From NCBI GenBank assembly GCA_963677355.2, contig CAXXXQ010000004.1, forward strand, positions 107,382 to 171,381: DNA of 64,000 bases, read 5' to 3'. Positions within the stretch are counted from its first letter, which is position 1. Every line of letters starts with the position of its first letter. Both the position numbers and the translations under genes were made by a program. The notes under the pieces are model-generated. The model was not told the origin of the DNA, made no database searches, and saw nothing but the letters and a program-made list of their open reading frames with translations. This stretch comes from Thiomicrorhabdus sp963677355. GTDB taxonomy: Bacteria; Pseudomonadota; Gammaproteobacteria; Thiomicrospirales; Thiomicrospiraceae. Positions 45,017 through 53,202 of this stretch are shown here, in pieces.

Positions 45017-45090
45017 GCACCGATACCTTTACAGACGCGGTTTGGCTAAAACATCCGCAAAGGTATCGGTGCACCAACCGAAGTTGGTGC
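45017..45090 (-). other. Intra-operon hairpin pair, one capped by UUCG
   Basis: Two stems occupy the receptor-oxidase gap. GCACCGATACCTTT (45017-45030) and AAAGGTATCGGTGC (45059-45072) are perfect 14-bp complements. GCACCAAC (45071-45078) and GTTGGTGC (45083-45090) form an 8-bp stem which, in the minus-strand RNA, is closed by a C(UUCG)G tetraloop. The stems share two bases. No T tract follows, so RNA stabilisation or processing between genes is likelier than termination. Confidence 0.7.
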
Positions 45091-45103
45091 CCGAGTTTAG
45101 AGG

Positions 45104-47461
45104 TTAAAAGTCATAATTCACCGTCAAGCGGGCGTTACGAGCATCCCCTTTATAAAGGAACGAGCCTGAACGGTATCCGGCAAGATAGTAATCTTCGTCG
45201 AACAGGTTGTTAATGTTCAGACGGGCATTCAAGTTTTTATTGAACTGATAGTTGGCGAACAGGCCGAAGACCCAGTATTCCGGAATCGGTTGCGCGTATT
45301 CGCTTGGATCGTTACGATCCAGACCAGCGGCCGTATCCGGTTGTCCGGCATATTTTTCACTTTCGTATTTAGCCGTTCCACCCAGTTCGAACTTATCGTT
45401 GAAGTGGTACTTCAATTGCGCACTTGCCGTGGTGTCGGCGAAGTTACTCAACGTTTTGCCCTCGTACTCCGGCGTGGCGGATTCAAGTACTTCCGACTTC
45501 ATAAACGCGACCCCGATTTGACCGGAAAGTCGGTCGGTCAGGTTACCGGATAATCCGAATTCGATACCTTGAACTTGGTTTTTACCGGTATTGAATGATC
45601 CGGTCGACTCATAACCGGAACCTTCCATGACGTCTGATTTCTCAATGTGGAAAGCGGCAGCCGTGGCCAGTAATTTACCGTCGTTAAGTTGCCATTTGGT
45701 TCCCACTTCGATGCTGGTGGTCTTTTCCGGGTCGGATGACATCGAACCGCTTGAATCGATGGCGGCACCACCATAACCGGAACTTGTTCCCACATCAGAT
45801 TCACCACCGTTGATGTCGGAGGCGGTTGCATAAGAGGCGTAGACATTGGCATTCGGGCGGATCTTATAGGAAGCACCAAGATGGTAGTTCCAAATCCCCG
45901 AGCTGTCTTCAAACTTGCCTTCTACATAAGGGGTTCCGCCTCTTCTGCCGTCACCGTCGTGATCCCAGAACGCTTTTAGAGTGTAGTCGTAATGATCGAA
46001 GCGAATTCCGGCGAAGGCGGTCAGTTTGTCGGTCAGATCCACGGTATCCATGGCCGATAGCGACCAAGTCTTAACATGCCAATCCGAATCCCAATCCCCT
46101 TTACTGGTCAGAGAACGGTTGATTTGGTTGTTTAGCAGCGGGTCGTTGAATGAAACGTCACTGACTGAAGGGCGTGAGGTGCTGCCGTCATGTAGATAAA
46201 CACCGTTAACGACCTGATGGTCTGACAATTCAGCACCGAACAGGAATTCGTGCTTTTTGCCGTCGATCCATTTATCCCAGTGCAGATTGGTCTGGTTGAC
46301 GAAATAATCGACCTCTTGCCAGCCGTTATGGGTAGACAGGTTCAGAGTGTCGGTGCCGGCGTCACGTGCGCCGGTGGCAACATAACCGTTTTTGGTGGTT
46401 CCGAAACGAGTGGCGTTGCTGACTTTGACATCATCGTTCACTTGGTATTCGATACGACCGGTTACAACATCCACTTCGGAATCTAAAAAGTCGCCTTCCT
46501 GAGTATAGACCGGTACATCGTCCACCGGTTTGCGATTAGGAACGGTTCCGGCTAAGTAGTTACCCAAATCAGGCGTATCGTCCGCTTTCAGATGATAGTA
46601 GTCCCCGATCAATTTGAGTTTATTGGTTGGCGTATAGGTGGCCGATAGTGCAACCCCTTGGCGTTCACGGTCGGCCGGTGCTCGATCCGGCACTTCTTCA
46701 TAACCGTACAGCAGGTTGGCACGTACCGCGAAATCTTGATTGATAACTTGGTTGGTATCTAAAGTGATACGCGTGTGTTTATCGGTACCGGCCGCAGTGG
46801 ATAATTTGGTAAAGTCGTATTCCGGATTGGCTTGTTTGGTAATGGAGTTAATGGCACCGCCGGAAGTTCCGCGTCCGCCGAAACTGGAATCCGGCCCTTT
46901 ACTGACTTCAACTTGTTCGGTAGCGAAGGTTTCACGGGTAGTCATACCCGGATCGCGCAAGCCGTCAACAAATACGTCGGAACGCGCTTCCTGACCGCGG
47001 ATGATGTAGCGGTCACCGAATGCATTACCGTTTTCTCCGGTTCCCAAAGTGATTCCAGGCATGGCATCAAGAATTTCTTTCAGGTCGGTATCGCCCGATT
47101 CTTCAATTTGGGCTTTGGTAATGACTTGAATGTTTTTTGGCAGATCGGCAATGTCGCGTTTATAGCGTTCATCGCCCGATTTTTTGGCCTTATAAGGAGC
47201 CCCTTTTTCCGCATAAGGGTTGGTATCGATGGTACGCTCTTCGACTTCGAGTTTATCAAGTTTAAATACTTCCTCTTCGGCATAGGCCGGCATAATGGCA
47301 AAACTGCTGGCTGCTAATCCCATAATGGCCGCCGAGGCTTTCATCTGTGTCGAGACGGCTGGTTTGCGCAAAGAAGTTTGAGCGTTAAAGCGTACATTGT
47401 GACGTTCCGCTACCTGCTTTTTTGCAGAGAGTCGTTGTGATGTCATGGTTTTGTTCTCCAT
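45104..47461 (-). CDS. fiu: TonB-dependent catecholate-type siderophore receptor, Fiu-like
   Basis: A 785-residue outer-membrane receptor. A long signal peptide (cleavage near AYAEEE, about residue 62) is followed by a plug domain (KNIQVITKAQIEESG, RYIIRGQEARSDVFVDGLRD, VEVSKGPDSSFGGRGTSGG, about 110-205). A beta-barrel follows, ending in NYDF with the expected C-terminal phenylalanine. Plug motifs resemble Fiu/PiuA receptors for catecholate siderophores. A TonB-box-like segment (EVFKLDKLEVEE) lies just after the signal. It is downstream of exbB-exbD-exbD-tonB and upstream of the oxidase and piuC genes. The exact ligand is not predictable. Confidence 0.88.
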   Translation of the reverse strand: MENKTMTSQRLSAKKQVAERHNVRFNAQTSLRKPAVSTQMKASAAIMGLAASSFAIMPAYAEEEVFKLDKLEVEERTIDTNPYAEKGAPYKAKKSGDERYKRDIADLPKNIQVITKAQIEESGDTDLKEILDAMPGITLGTGENGNAFGDRYIIRGQEARSDVFVDGLRDPGMTTRETFATEQVEVSKGPDSSFGGRGTSGGAINSITKQANPEYDFTKLSTAAGTDKHTRITLDTNQVINQDFAVRANLLYGYEEVPDRAPADRERQGVALSATYTPTNKLKLIGDYYHLKADDTPDLGNYLAGTVPNRKPVDDVPVYTQEGDFLDSEVDVVTGRIEYQVNDDVKVSNATRFGTTKNGYVATGARDAGTDTLNLSTHNGWQEVDYFVNQTNLHWDKWIDGKKHEFLFGAELSDHQVVNGVYLHDGSTSRPSVSDVSFNDPLLNNQINRSLTSKGDWDSDWHVKTWSLSAMDTVDLTDKLTAFAGIRFDHYDYTLKAFWDHDGDGRRGGTPYVEGKFEDSSGIWNYHLGASYKIRPNANVYASYATASDINGGESDVGTSSGYGGAAIDSSGSMSSDPEKTTSIEVGTKWQLNDGKLLATAAAFHIEKSDVMEGSGYESTGSFNTGKNQVQGIEFGLSGNLTDRLSGQIGVAFMKSEVLESATPEYEGKTLSNFADTTASAQLKYHFNDKFELGGTAKYESEKYAGQPDTAAGLDRNDPSEYAQPIPEYWVFGLFANYQFNKNLNARLNINNLFDEDYYLAGYRSGSFLYKGDARNARLTVNYDF

Positions 47462-47543
47462 ATCTGTAACCGTGGTTTTGTGTTTATGTCCTATTTACGA
47501 TCTCCGCTCAAAAAAATCATAGGACTCGTTGTTATGCTGAAAA

Positions 47544-48665
47544 TCAGCGGGTAATTAGAGAAAAATCAATCGGAATCCGAATGGTGATTCGCTCACGATT
47601 CAACTCTTTTGGAATAACCGGGAGGGGAGCTGCACGCTTCAGCATGAGTAATGCGGCTTGATCCAACCGGGCGTTCCCCGATGAGGCGATGACCTCTGTA
47701 TTGAGTAAATCGCCTTGACGATTTACCGTAAATTTCACTTCAACGATGCCTTCAACTTTGGCCCGCTTCAAAGCGGCCGGATAATGTTTATGCCGATTAA
47801 GCCAGTTTTGCAGGGCTCCAAAATAGCTTTGCGGACTCATGTTCGCAGTATTGGGCCGGGCACTTTTCGGCGGTGAGACAAACTCTTTATCAGTTGCTTC
47901 CTGTGTCGCTAGTTTGCTCTCTGTTTCCCGTTCCGAGTCTGGCTCCGGTTTCGGCTCCGGCTTCGGTTCCGGTTTCGGCTCCGGTTTCGGCTCCGGTTTT
48001 GGTTCCGGTTTTGGTTCCGGTTTTGGTTCCGGTTTTGGTTCCGGCTTTGGTTCCGGCTTTGGTTCCGGCTTTGGTTCCGGTTTTGGTTCCGGTTTTGGTT
48101 CCGGTTTTGGTTCCGGTTTTGGTTCCGGTTTTGGTTCCGGTTTTGGTTCCGGTTTTGGTTCCGGTTTTGGTTCCGGTTTTGGTTCCGGTTTTGGTTCCGG
48201 TTTTGGTTCCGGTTTTGGTTCCGGTTTTGGTTCCGGTTTTGGTTCCGGTTTTGGTTCCGGTTTTGGTTCCGGTTTTGGTTCCGGTTTTGGTTCCGGTTTT
48301 GGTTCCGGTTTTGGTTCCGGTTTTGGTTCCGGTTTTGGTTCCGGTTTTGGTTCCGGTTTTGGTTCCGGTTTTGGTTCCGGTTTTGGTTCCGGTTTTGGTT
48401 CCGGTTTTGGTTCCGGTTTTGGTTCCGGTTTTGGTTCCGGTTTTGGTTCCGGCTTTGGCTCAGGCTCCGGTTCCGCTTCAATCGGTTGTTCTGGCTCGTT
48501 CGTCATTGTCAGAGCGTTTAAGTCGATTTCTGTCATTTGCAGATGCGACTCGGGCGTATTCAGCTTTAAAGGTTGGTTTATCGGTTTTTGGACCAACCAA
48601 AAATAGGCACCGACATGCAAAAGCAGGGCAACCAAAAAAGCTACCATCCAGTTTGTTTTTGTCAT
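47544..48665 (-). CDS. tonB: TonB energy transducer with an extreme EPKP repeat
   Basis: A 373-residue TonB. Residues about 7-25 are the membrane anchor (VAFLVALLLHVGAYFW, with the conserved histidine). Residues 65-242 are almost pure Glu-Pro/Lys-Pro dipeptides. The C-terminal domain (about 285-373) has the TonB fold (YPAALKRAKVEGIVEVKFTV, LLNTEVIASSGNARLDQAAL). E. coli TonB is 239 residues with a much shorter EP/KP spacer. It passes proton-motive energy from ExbB/ExbD to the receptor encoded next. One base separates its start from the exbD stop. Confidence 0.93.
   Translation of the reverse strand: MTKTNWMVAFLVALLLHVGAYFWLVQKPINQPLKLNTPESHLQMTEIDLNALTMTNEPEQPIEAEPEPEPKPEPKPEPKPEPKPEPKPEPKPEPKPEPKPEPKPEPKPEPKPEPKPEPKPEPKPEPKPEPKPEPKPEPKPEPKPEPKPEPKPEPKPEPKPEPKPEPKPEPKPEPKPEPKPEPKPEPKPEPKPEPKPEPKPEPKPEPKPEPKPEPKPEPKPEPKPEPKPEPKPEPKPEPKPEPDSERETESKLATQEATDKEFVSPPKSARPNTANMSPQSYFGALQNWLNRHKHYPAALKRAKVEGIVEVKFTVNRQGDLLNTEVIASSGNARLDQAALLMLKRAAPLPVIPKELNRERITIRIPIDFSLITR
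47940..48473 (-). repeat. 12-bp tandem repeat encoding (EPKP)n in tonB
   Basis: About 44 copies of the 12-base unit ggttccggtttt (plus-strand sense), nearly identical except for T/C exchanges at the ends. Because 12 is a multiple of three, length changes stay in frame. The repeat opens several other frames on both strands; these are artefacts. Confidence 0.95.
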
Positions 48666-48666
48666 A

Positions 48667-49101
48667 TCAATTGGCTTTCCGGGTGACTAGATGCACTCGA
48701 TCCCAAGACAATGTTTTGACCTCTCGGAGCAATTCGTTCAGTTGTTCCGCCGTGGCAAAACGGTCGACATAGATCGCCAAGTTTTGCGACGATTCTTCGG
48801 TCTTTTGTCTGGCCTGCTGTAACTGGTTAAGCAAGGCATTGCCTTTCAATGTTTGACCGTTCATTTGCCAGCGGCCGTCAGCAGTCAAACTGATTTGATG
48901 GGCGGCGGCTAAATAACGCTCTTGAGATTCGGTCTCGGTTAGTTCTACTTCCTGACTAACCGGTTTTTGAATCTGGCCTGAAACCATAAAAAAGATCAGT
49001 AGCAGAAAGACGATATTGATCATCGGAATCAAATTGTCGTCGATATTGATCGCTCGTCCCGATTGAGCTTCGATTCTGTTTTCCGGTTTAAGGTTGAACA
49101 T
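48667..49101 (-). CDS. exbD: ExbD-like biopolymer transport protein (first of two)
   Basis: A 144-residue single-span inner-membrane protein. DDNLIPMINIVFLLLIFFMV contains the membrane aspartate region typical of ExbD/TolR, followed by a periplasmic domain. The start at 49101 is supported by GGAG six bases upstream; it overlaps the upstream exbD-like stop by 14 bases. Works with ExbB to power TonB. Confidence 0.88.
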   Translation of the reverse strand: MFNLKPENRIEAQSGRAINIDDNLIPMINIVFLLLIFFMVSGQIQKPVSQEVELTETESQERYLAAAHQISLTADGRWQMNGQTLKGNALLNQLQQARQKTEESSQNLAIYVDRFATAEQLNELLREVKTLSWDRVHLVTRKAN

Positions 49102-49519
49102 GGTGCTCTCCATGTATTACGCCACCAATGGCGACTTCAATACCTTGCGCATTGAAGTGGTCGAGCGCTTTGATCAAGGTATGAACCTGAGTTTGCGGCA
49201 AGGGGTGCAGCTTAACCGGATTGGGTAGCGCTAAATGAGACAGGTCTTGAGCGGTGAGTTCCTCATAAAAGTTATTCTCTAATTGTTGATCCGCCAGCCG
49301 GCCGATAATGGAAATCTCGCCTTGCGGATTGAGCATAAAGGCCAGCTCGGGTTCGACATCGGAAATCGCGTTTTTCTCGGTTGTATTCAAAGTAAGAGGA
49401 ACCGACTGCCACTGGATAAATTGTGTGGTCAGCATAAAAAACATCAACAGAATAAAGACGACGTCGATCAGAGCCGTCAGACTGATTTTGCGTTTTTTGG
49501 CGGTGTACTTTAGTTGCAT
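49088..49519 (-). CDS. ExbD-like biopolymer transport protein (second)
   Basis: A 143-residue ExbD/TolR family member. SLTALIDVVFILLMFFMLTT holds the membrane segment with the essential aspartate (LID). The periplasmic part is divergent from the other ExbD. The ATG at 49519 is preferred; the frame opens at 49648 only because it runs back through exbB. A pair of different ExbD genes with one ExbB suggests a hetero-ExbD motor. Confidence 0.86.
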   Translation of the reverse strand: MQLKYTAKKRKISLTALIDVVFILLMFFMLTTQFIQWQSVPLTLNTTEKNAISDVEPELAFMLNPQGEISIIGRLADQQLENNFYEELTAQDLSHLALPNPVKLHPLPQTQVHTLIKALDHFNAQGIEVAIGGVIHGEHHVQP

Positions 49520-49532
49520 GCCGGTCGCTCGT

Positions 49533-50117
49533 TTAGGCTTGGTTATTTGTAGCAAAAGCAAGCTGGAGATGGTTGTTGATATGATGCGCATGCGCCTCCA
49601 GCTGACGTTCGAAATACTGGTGAGCCATAGCAATCGGGATAGCGACAATCAATCCGGCTGCCGTAGTAAGCAGGGCTTGCCAAATTCCGCCCGAAAGTAT
49701 TGATGGGTCGATTTGGCTGCCGGCTTGTTCCATAGCCTGAAATGCGACGATCATGCCGATAACGGTTCCGAGTAGGCCGAGTAATGGCGCAATCATGGCC
49801 AGTACTTCAAGAATTTTTAGATGTTTGCCGAGTTCGAATAATAGTGTTTGCCCATGTCTAAAAGCGTGCTGTGATGCCTGCTCTGTATCTTGATGGTTTT
49901 TCCAGGCGGAAATGATTTCCGCGCTCGGGTATTTAAACTCTTCTGTTAAAGCATGCGGCTGTTCTTCAAGTCGCTGGGTTAAAGCTTCAGCCGATTTATG
50001 GTTGAAGCGGGAGAAACTCCATAGCTTGACCAAAATGATAGTGCTTGCAATCAGTGAGAAACCGATCAAGATCCACACGATAATGCCGCCGTTTACAAGG
50101 ATATCTTGCATGTTCAT
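49533..50117 (-). CDS. exbB: ExbB/MotA/TolQ-type proton channel protein
   Basis: A 194-residue protein with three membrane spans: GGIIVWILIGFSLIASTIIL (about residues 9-28), KILEVLAMIAPLLGLLGTVIG (about 100-120) and ALLTTAAGLIVAIPIAMAHQ (about 148-167). The second and third spans carry the conserved motifs of the ExbB/TolQ family. First gene of the iron-uptake cluster, with two Fur-box-like sites upstream. Start placed at 50117 with GAGGA 11 bases away; ATG at 50111 is an alternative. Confidence 0.9.
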   Translation of the reverse strand: MNMQDILVNGGIIVWILIGFSLIASTIILVKLWSFSRFNHKSAEALTQRLEEQPHALTEEFKYPSAEIISAWKNHQDTEQASQHAFRHGQTLLFELGKHLKILEVLAMIAPLLGLLGTVIGMIVAFQAMEQAGSQIDPSILSGGIWQALLTTAAGLIVAIPIAMAHQYFERQLEAHAHHINNHLQLAFATNNQA

Positions 50118-50175
50118 TGTTGATATTGTCCTCAGCAAATGATGTTCAATTAATTTCGCTAAACGATATGTAAAT

Positions 50176-50194
50176 AATAATAATTCGCATTATA
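50176..50194 (-). promoter_or_regulatory. Fur-box-like site 1
   Basis: On the minus strand TATAATGCGAATTATTATT agrees with 14 of 19 bases of the Fur consensus (GATAATGATAATCATTATC). It lies 59 bases before the exbB start, where Fur would shut off the iron-uptake cluster. Confidence 0.6.
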
Positions 50195-50219
50195 CCTAAA
50201 GTATGTAATTGTACAACTA

Positions 50220-50238
50220 AATAATAATCAATATTATT
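50220..50238. promoter_or_regulatory. Fur-box-like site 2
   Basis: AATAATAATCAATATTATT agrees with 13 of 19 bases of the Fur consensus. It is 25 bases beyond site 1, in the 320-base divergent gap between exbB and the FMN reductase gene. The rest of that gap (50239-50437) is AT-rich with no other feature seen. Confidence 0.5.
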
Positions 50239-50437
50239 TGTATTTGTGTTTGTAGTGTAAAATAGACGATATATAGTGTTGTTTAGACGGTGTTGTTTAA
50301 GTTACTGTGCAAACAAGGAACAAAGAAAAACTGTTCTAAATTCATTAAAAGTTTTTTGTGATTTTGCCTCTTTTTCGAATGGTTTATTTTGCATAAACTG
50401 AATTTAATAATTTAAGGAAATCAAGAGGATAGTGCTA

Positions 50438-50971
50438 ATGAATATTGCAGCGATTTCAGGCAGTTTTAGAGAGAATTCAATTAATACAGGATTAATCAGA
50501 GCTCTACAATCCATCGCTCCTGAGCAGGTTGATATCGAGTTGATCGATTATCGGGATATTCCGCTTTATAATCAGGATGTAAATCAAAAAGGGATTCCTG
50601 AAGCGGTTCAAAAAGTCGGGGATGCAATTAAAGCCGCAGATGCGATTATCATTGCGACACCGGAATATAATTATTCGATTCCGGGCGTGTTAAAGAATGC
50701 CATAGATTGGTTGTCGAGAATGCCGGAACAGCCTTTTGACAGCAAGCCGCTTGGCATCGTCGGTGCGAGTCCGAGTTTTATGGGGACGGCGCGCGCACAG
50801 GTTCATCTGCGTCAGGTTTTGCAATATCTGAATCCGCAGATATTAAATAAACCGGAGATTTTGATTAACAACGCTTTCGATAAATTTGATGAACAAGGAC
50901 GGTTGCAGGATGAACAGACCATCGCTTATTTACAAGAGTTTATGGCAGCTTTGATCGAGAAAATGGATTAA
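50438..50971 (+). CDS. NADPH-dependent FMN reductase family protein
   Basis: A 177-residue flavodoxin-like enzyme. GSFRENSINTGLIRAL (about residues 7-22, phosphate/flavin-binding loop) and TPEYNYSIPGVLKNAIDWLS are the family signatures. It reduces flavins, quinones, chromate or ferric compounds using NAD(P)H. The ATG at 50438 has AGAGGA eight bases upstream. Divergent from the iron-uptake cluster and near the Fur-like sites, so a role in reducing imported iron is possible but inferred. Confidence 0.88.
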   Translation: MNIAAISGSFRENSINTGLIRALQSIAPEQVDIELIDYRDIPLYNQDVNQKGIPEAVQKVGDAIKAADAIIIATPEYNYSIPGVLKNAIDWLSRMPEQPFDSKPLGIVGASPSFMGTARAQVHLRQVLQYLNPQILNKPEILINNAFDKFDEQGRLQDEQTIAYLQEFMAALIEKMD

Positions 50972-50998
50972 CCATTTAATTAAAAAGATGTAAAAAAG

Positions 50999-51033
50999 GG
51001 CCGGCTATCCATTGGATTGACCGGCTTTTTATT
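50999..51033 (+). terminator. Intrinsic terminator after the FMN reductase gene
   Basis: GCCGG and CCGGC close a stem with an inner TCCA/TGGA pairing, followed by CTTTTTATTTT. It begins 28 bases after the stop. Confidence 0.75.
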
Positions 51034-51073
51034 TTGTTGAGATTCCGTTAGCTCTAAGCTTGAAATGTAGGAC

Positions 51074-51973
51074 TTATTGGCGAATAAATTCCACGGCGGC
51101 CTCAACCAACTCTTCAGCAAACAGATCTAAAAAGAAATGATCTGCATCTTCGACAACGTAGGTGCTGACGTGATCGTTACCCACTTGTTCCATTTTTTCT
51201 TGCAAGTCGGCCACAACGGTATCTGCCGAGCCAATGATCACTAATGTCGGTTTGACCGCTTTTTTAAGTAAAGTAGGCGTATCCATACGGTTATCGTCTT
51301 GGTAATAGCTGACTACAGCATTGGCGGTGGCGGCAGTTCTTGTGCAGTAGATAAAGTCGATGTCTTTTAGCAGGGTGTTGCCTTTACCTGCTTTGACCAG
51401 CTTTTCCGCTTTGTTATATAGGGCAGTTAAATCTTTTTGGTATTTTTTCTGATAACCGGCATATTCCGCTTCTTTGGACCAAGTTGCCGGTGCAATCAAA
51501 ACGACGTTTTTAATCATATCGCTGTCGTTTTCAACACTGAACCAGGCTGTTTGGTTGCCGCCGCGAGAGTGGCCCATTAGCGTGACTGAGGTTACGCCTT
51601 GCTGTTTTAGCCAGTCCAGCCAGAAACCGATCTCTTGCATGGCATCTTCGTGTTTATGGTTGTGTGTAGTGGCACAATCGTATTCTCCATGGCGGTCATC
51701 AACCTCCAAGCTGAGGTTTGGTGCCAATGAGCTGATGCCATTATCTGCCAATAGTTTTTGTATAGCACTATAGGTTTCCCGGCCATTGTGTGTCAGGGTT
51801 CCATGAGTCAGCAAGACAATCTCGTCGTTGAAAGTTTTGCCATCGGCCATGACCAGATTGGCATTGACCGTCAAGTCGCCGTAGCTTTGCTTGATCTCTT
51901 TTGCCTGTACATTGGTCACAATGATTAAGGCCGCTAACAGACCGCTGATAGACCATTTTATAAATTTCATCAT
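51074..51973 (-). CDS. Exported alpha/beta hydrolase
   Basis: A 299-residue protein with a signal peptide (MMKFIKWSISGLLAALIIVT, cleaved near VQA-KE). The hydrolase fold shows the oxyanion region LLTHGTLTHNGRE, the nucleophile elbow GHSRGG, a late acidic segment around VIIGSADTVV, and the histidine in VEDADHFFLDLF. Start at 51973 is set by GAGG five bases upstream. Substrate unknown. Confidence 0.85.
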   Translation of the reverse strand: MMKFIKWSISGLLAALIIVTNVQAKEIKQSYGDLTVNANLVMADGKTFNDEIVLLTHGTLTHNGRETYSAIQKLLADNGISSLAPNLSLEVDDRHGEYDCATTHNHKHEDAMQEIGFWLDWLKQQGVTSVTLMGHSRGGNQTAWFSVENDSDMIKNVVLIAPATWSKEAEYAGYQKKYQKDLTALYNKAEKLVKAGKGNTLLKDIDFIYCTRTAATANAVVSYYQDDNRMDTPTLLKKAVKPTLVIIGSADTVVADLQEKMEQVGNDHVSTYVVEDADHFFLDLFAEELVEAAVEFIRQ

Positions 51974-52212
51974 GCTCACCTCTATGGTTGGGTTATTACT
52001 GCAATGGTTGTTAGATAGGGTAATTAGAATTGATATTCTAGCCGCAATGAAATCCGTCAAGATTGATATTGTTATCAATTAATTTTATGCAATGTAAGCT
52101 CGGTTAAATGCCGGTCTATTAAAGCTTGTCACGCTTTACTTTTCTGCCATGAAAGTGCGATTATATACGGCTTGATGATCCAAAATATTAGATGACAAAA
52201 CTGGAAGAAACG

Positions 52213-53190
52213 ATGGCAACTCAAACCGAATTTCAGAAGCTGAAACAGCATTTACAAAGCGTTATTGTCGGTCAGGAAGCGCTCTTGGATAAGATGATGA
52301 TTGCCCTTTTGACTGGTGGTCATATTTTATTGGAAGGACCGCCCGGTCTAGCTAAAACCACCGCGGTGAAAACCTTGGCAAAAGGCGTGCATGCTAGCTT
52401 TCAGCGTATCCAGTTTACGCCGGATTTAATGCCGGGCGATGTCATGGGGTCGGAAGTATTGGACGTGAACAGCGGCGTGTTGAATTTCGTGAAAGGACCG
52501 ATTTTCAACGAGATTGTATTGGCGGATGAAATTAACCGCGCGCCGCCAAAAGTTCAGTCTGCTTTACTTGAAGCCATGGCGGAAAAACAGGTTACTGCCG
52601 GCGGTCAGACCAGAGCATTACCGGAAATGTTTCTGGTCATGGCGACGCAAAACCCTCTGGAGCAGAGTGGAACCTATCCATTGCCTGAAGCTCAATTAGA
52701 CCGTTTTATGTTACATCTGGTTTTGGAATACCCTGATGAGGCGGAAGAGTTGGAGATTTTACGTCGTGATCGTGCCCATCATTTCGGTGAAGACCAGAAT
52801 CATCCGGACGCTTTCTTGGCTCCGGAAAATGTCCTGCATGCCCGGCACGCGGTGGCGGAACAGTATGTTTCCGAAGCGGTAGAAAAATATATGGTCGCCT
52901 TGATTGCCGCTACTCGTAAGTTAGGTAAATTGAGTAGCGAACTGAAAGATGTTTTGGATGTGGGGGCTTCTCCACGTGCCTCAATTGCGCTATTACATGC
53001 AGCCAGTGCTTACGCTTGGTTACAGGATAGAGACTTTGTGACACCGGATGATGTGATTAAAATGTTGCCGGATGTTCTGCGTCACCGTTTGATTGTCAGC
53101 TTTACGGGTCGTGCTCAAGGTTGGACGCCAGATTCAATTATCAAGAAATTGATCGAGCTGGTACCTGTTCCTGTTTTGGAACAAGAATAG
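52213..53190 (+). CDS. moxR: MoxR-family AAA ATPase of the Bat operon
   Basis: A 325-residue AAA+ protein: Walker A EGPPGLAKTT (about residues 41-50), Walker B VLADEINRAPPKVQSALLEA, sensor ATQNPLEQSGTYPLPEAQLD, and a C-terminal lid. MoxR proteins act as chaperones for von Willebrand domain proteins, as encoded downstream here. Start at 52213 has GGAAG upstream; an in-frame ATG at 52192 adds seven residues. First gene of a six-gene plus-strand run. Confidence 0.92.
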   Translation: MATQTEFQKLKQHLQSVIVGQEALLDKMMIALLTGGHILLEGPPGLAKTTAVKTLAKGVHASFQRIQFTPDLMPGDVMGSEVLDVNSGVLNFVKGPIFNEIVLADEINRAPPKVQSALLEAMAEKQVTAGGQTRALPEMFLVMATQNPLEQSGTYPLPEAQLDRFMLHLVLEYPDEAEELEILRRDRAHHFGEDQNHPDAFLAPENVLHARHAVAEQYVSEAVEKYMVALIAATRKLGKLSSELKDVLDVGASPRASIALLHAASAYAWLQDRDFVTPDDVIKMLPDVLRHRLIVSFTGRAQGWTPDSIIKKLIELVPVPVLEQE

Positions 53191-53202
53191 ACCGGGTTCT
53201 CA

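Noticed and set aside
47839..48772. Long plus-strand frames (Gly-Ser-Gly-Phe or Val-Pro-Val-Leu repeats) and a minus-strand Arg-Asn-Gln repeat frame over tonB
   Set aside because: The 12-base repeat opens several frames at once. Only the minus-strand EPKP frame has a membrane anchor, a TonB C-terminal domain and operon context.
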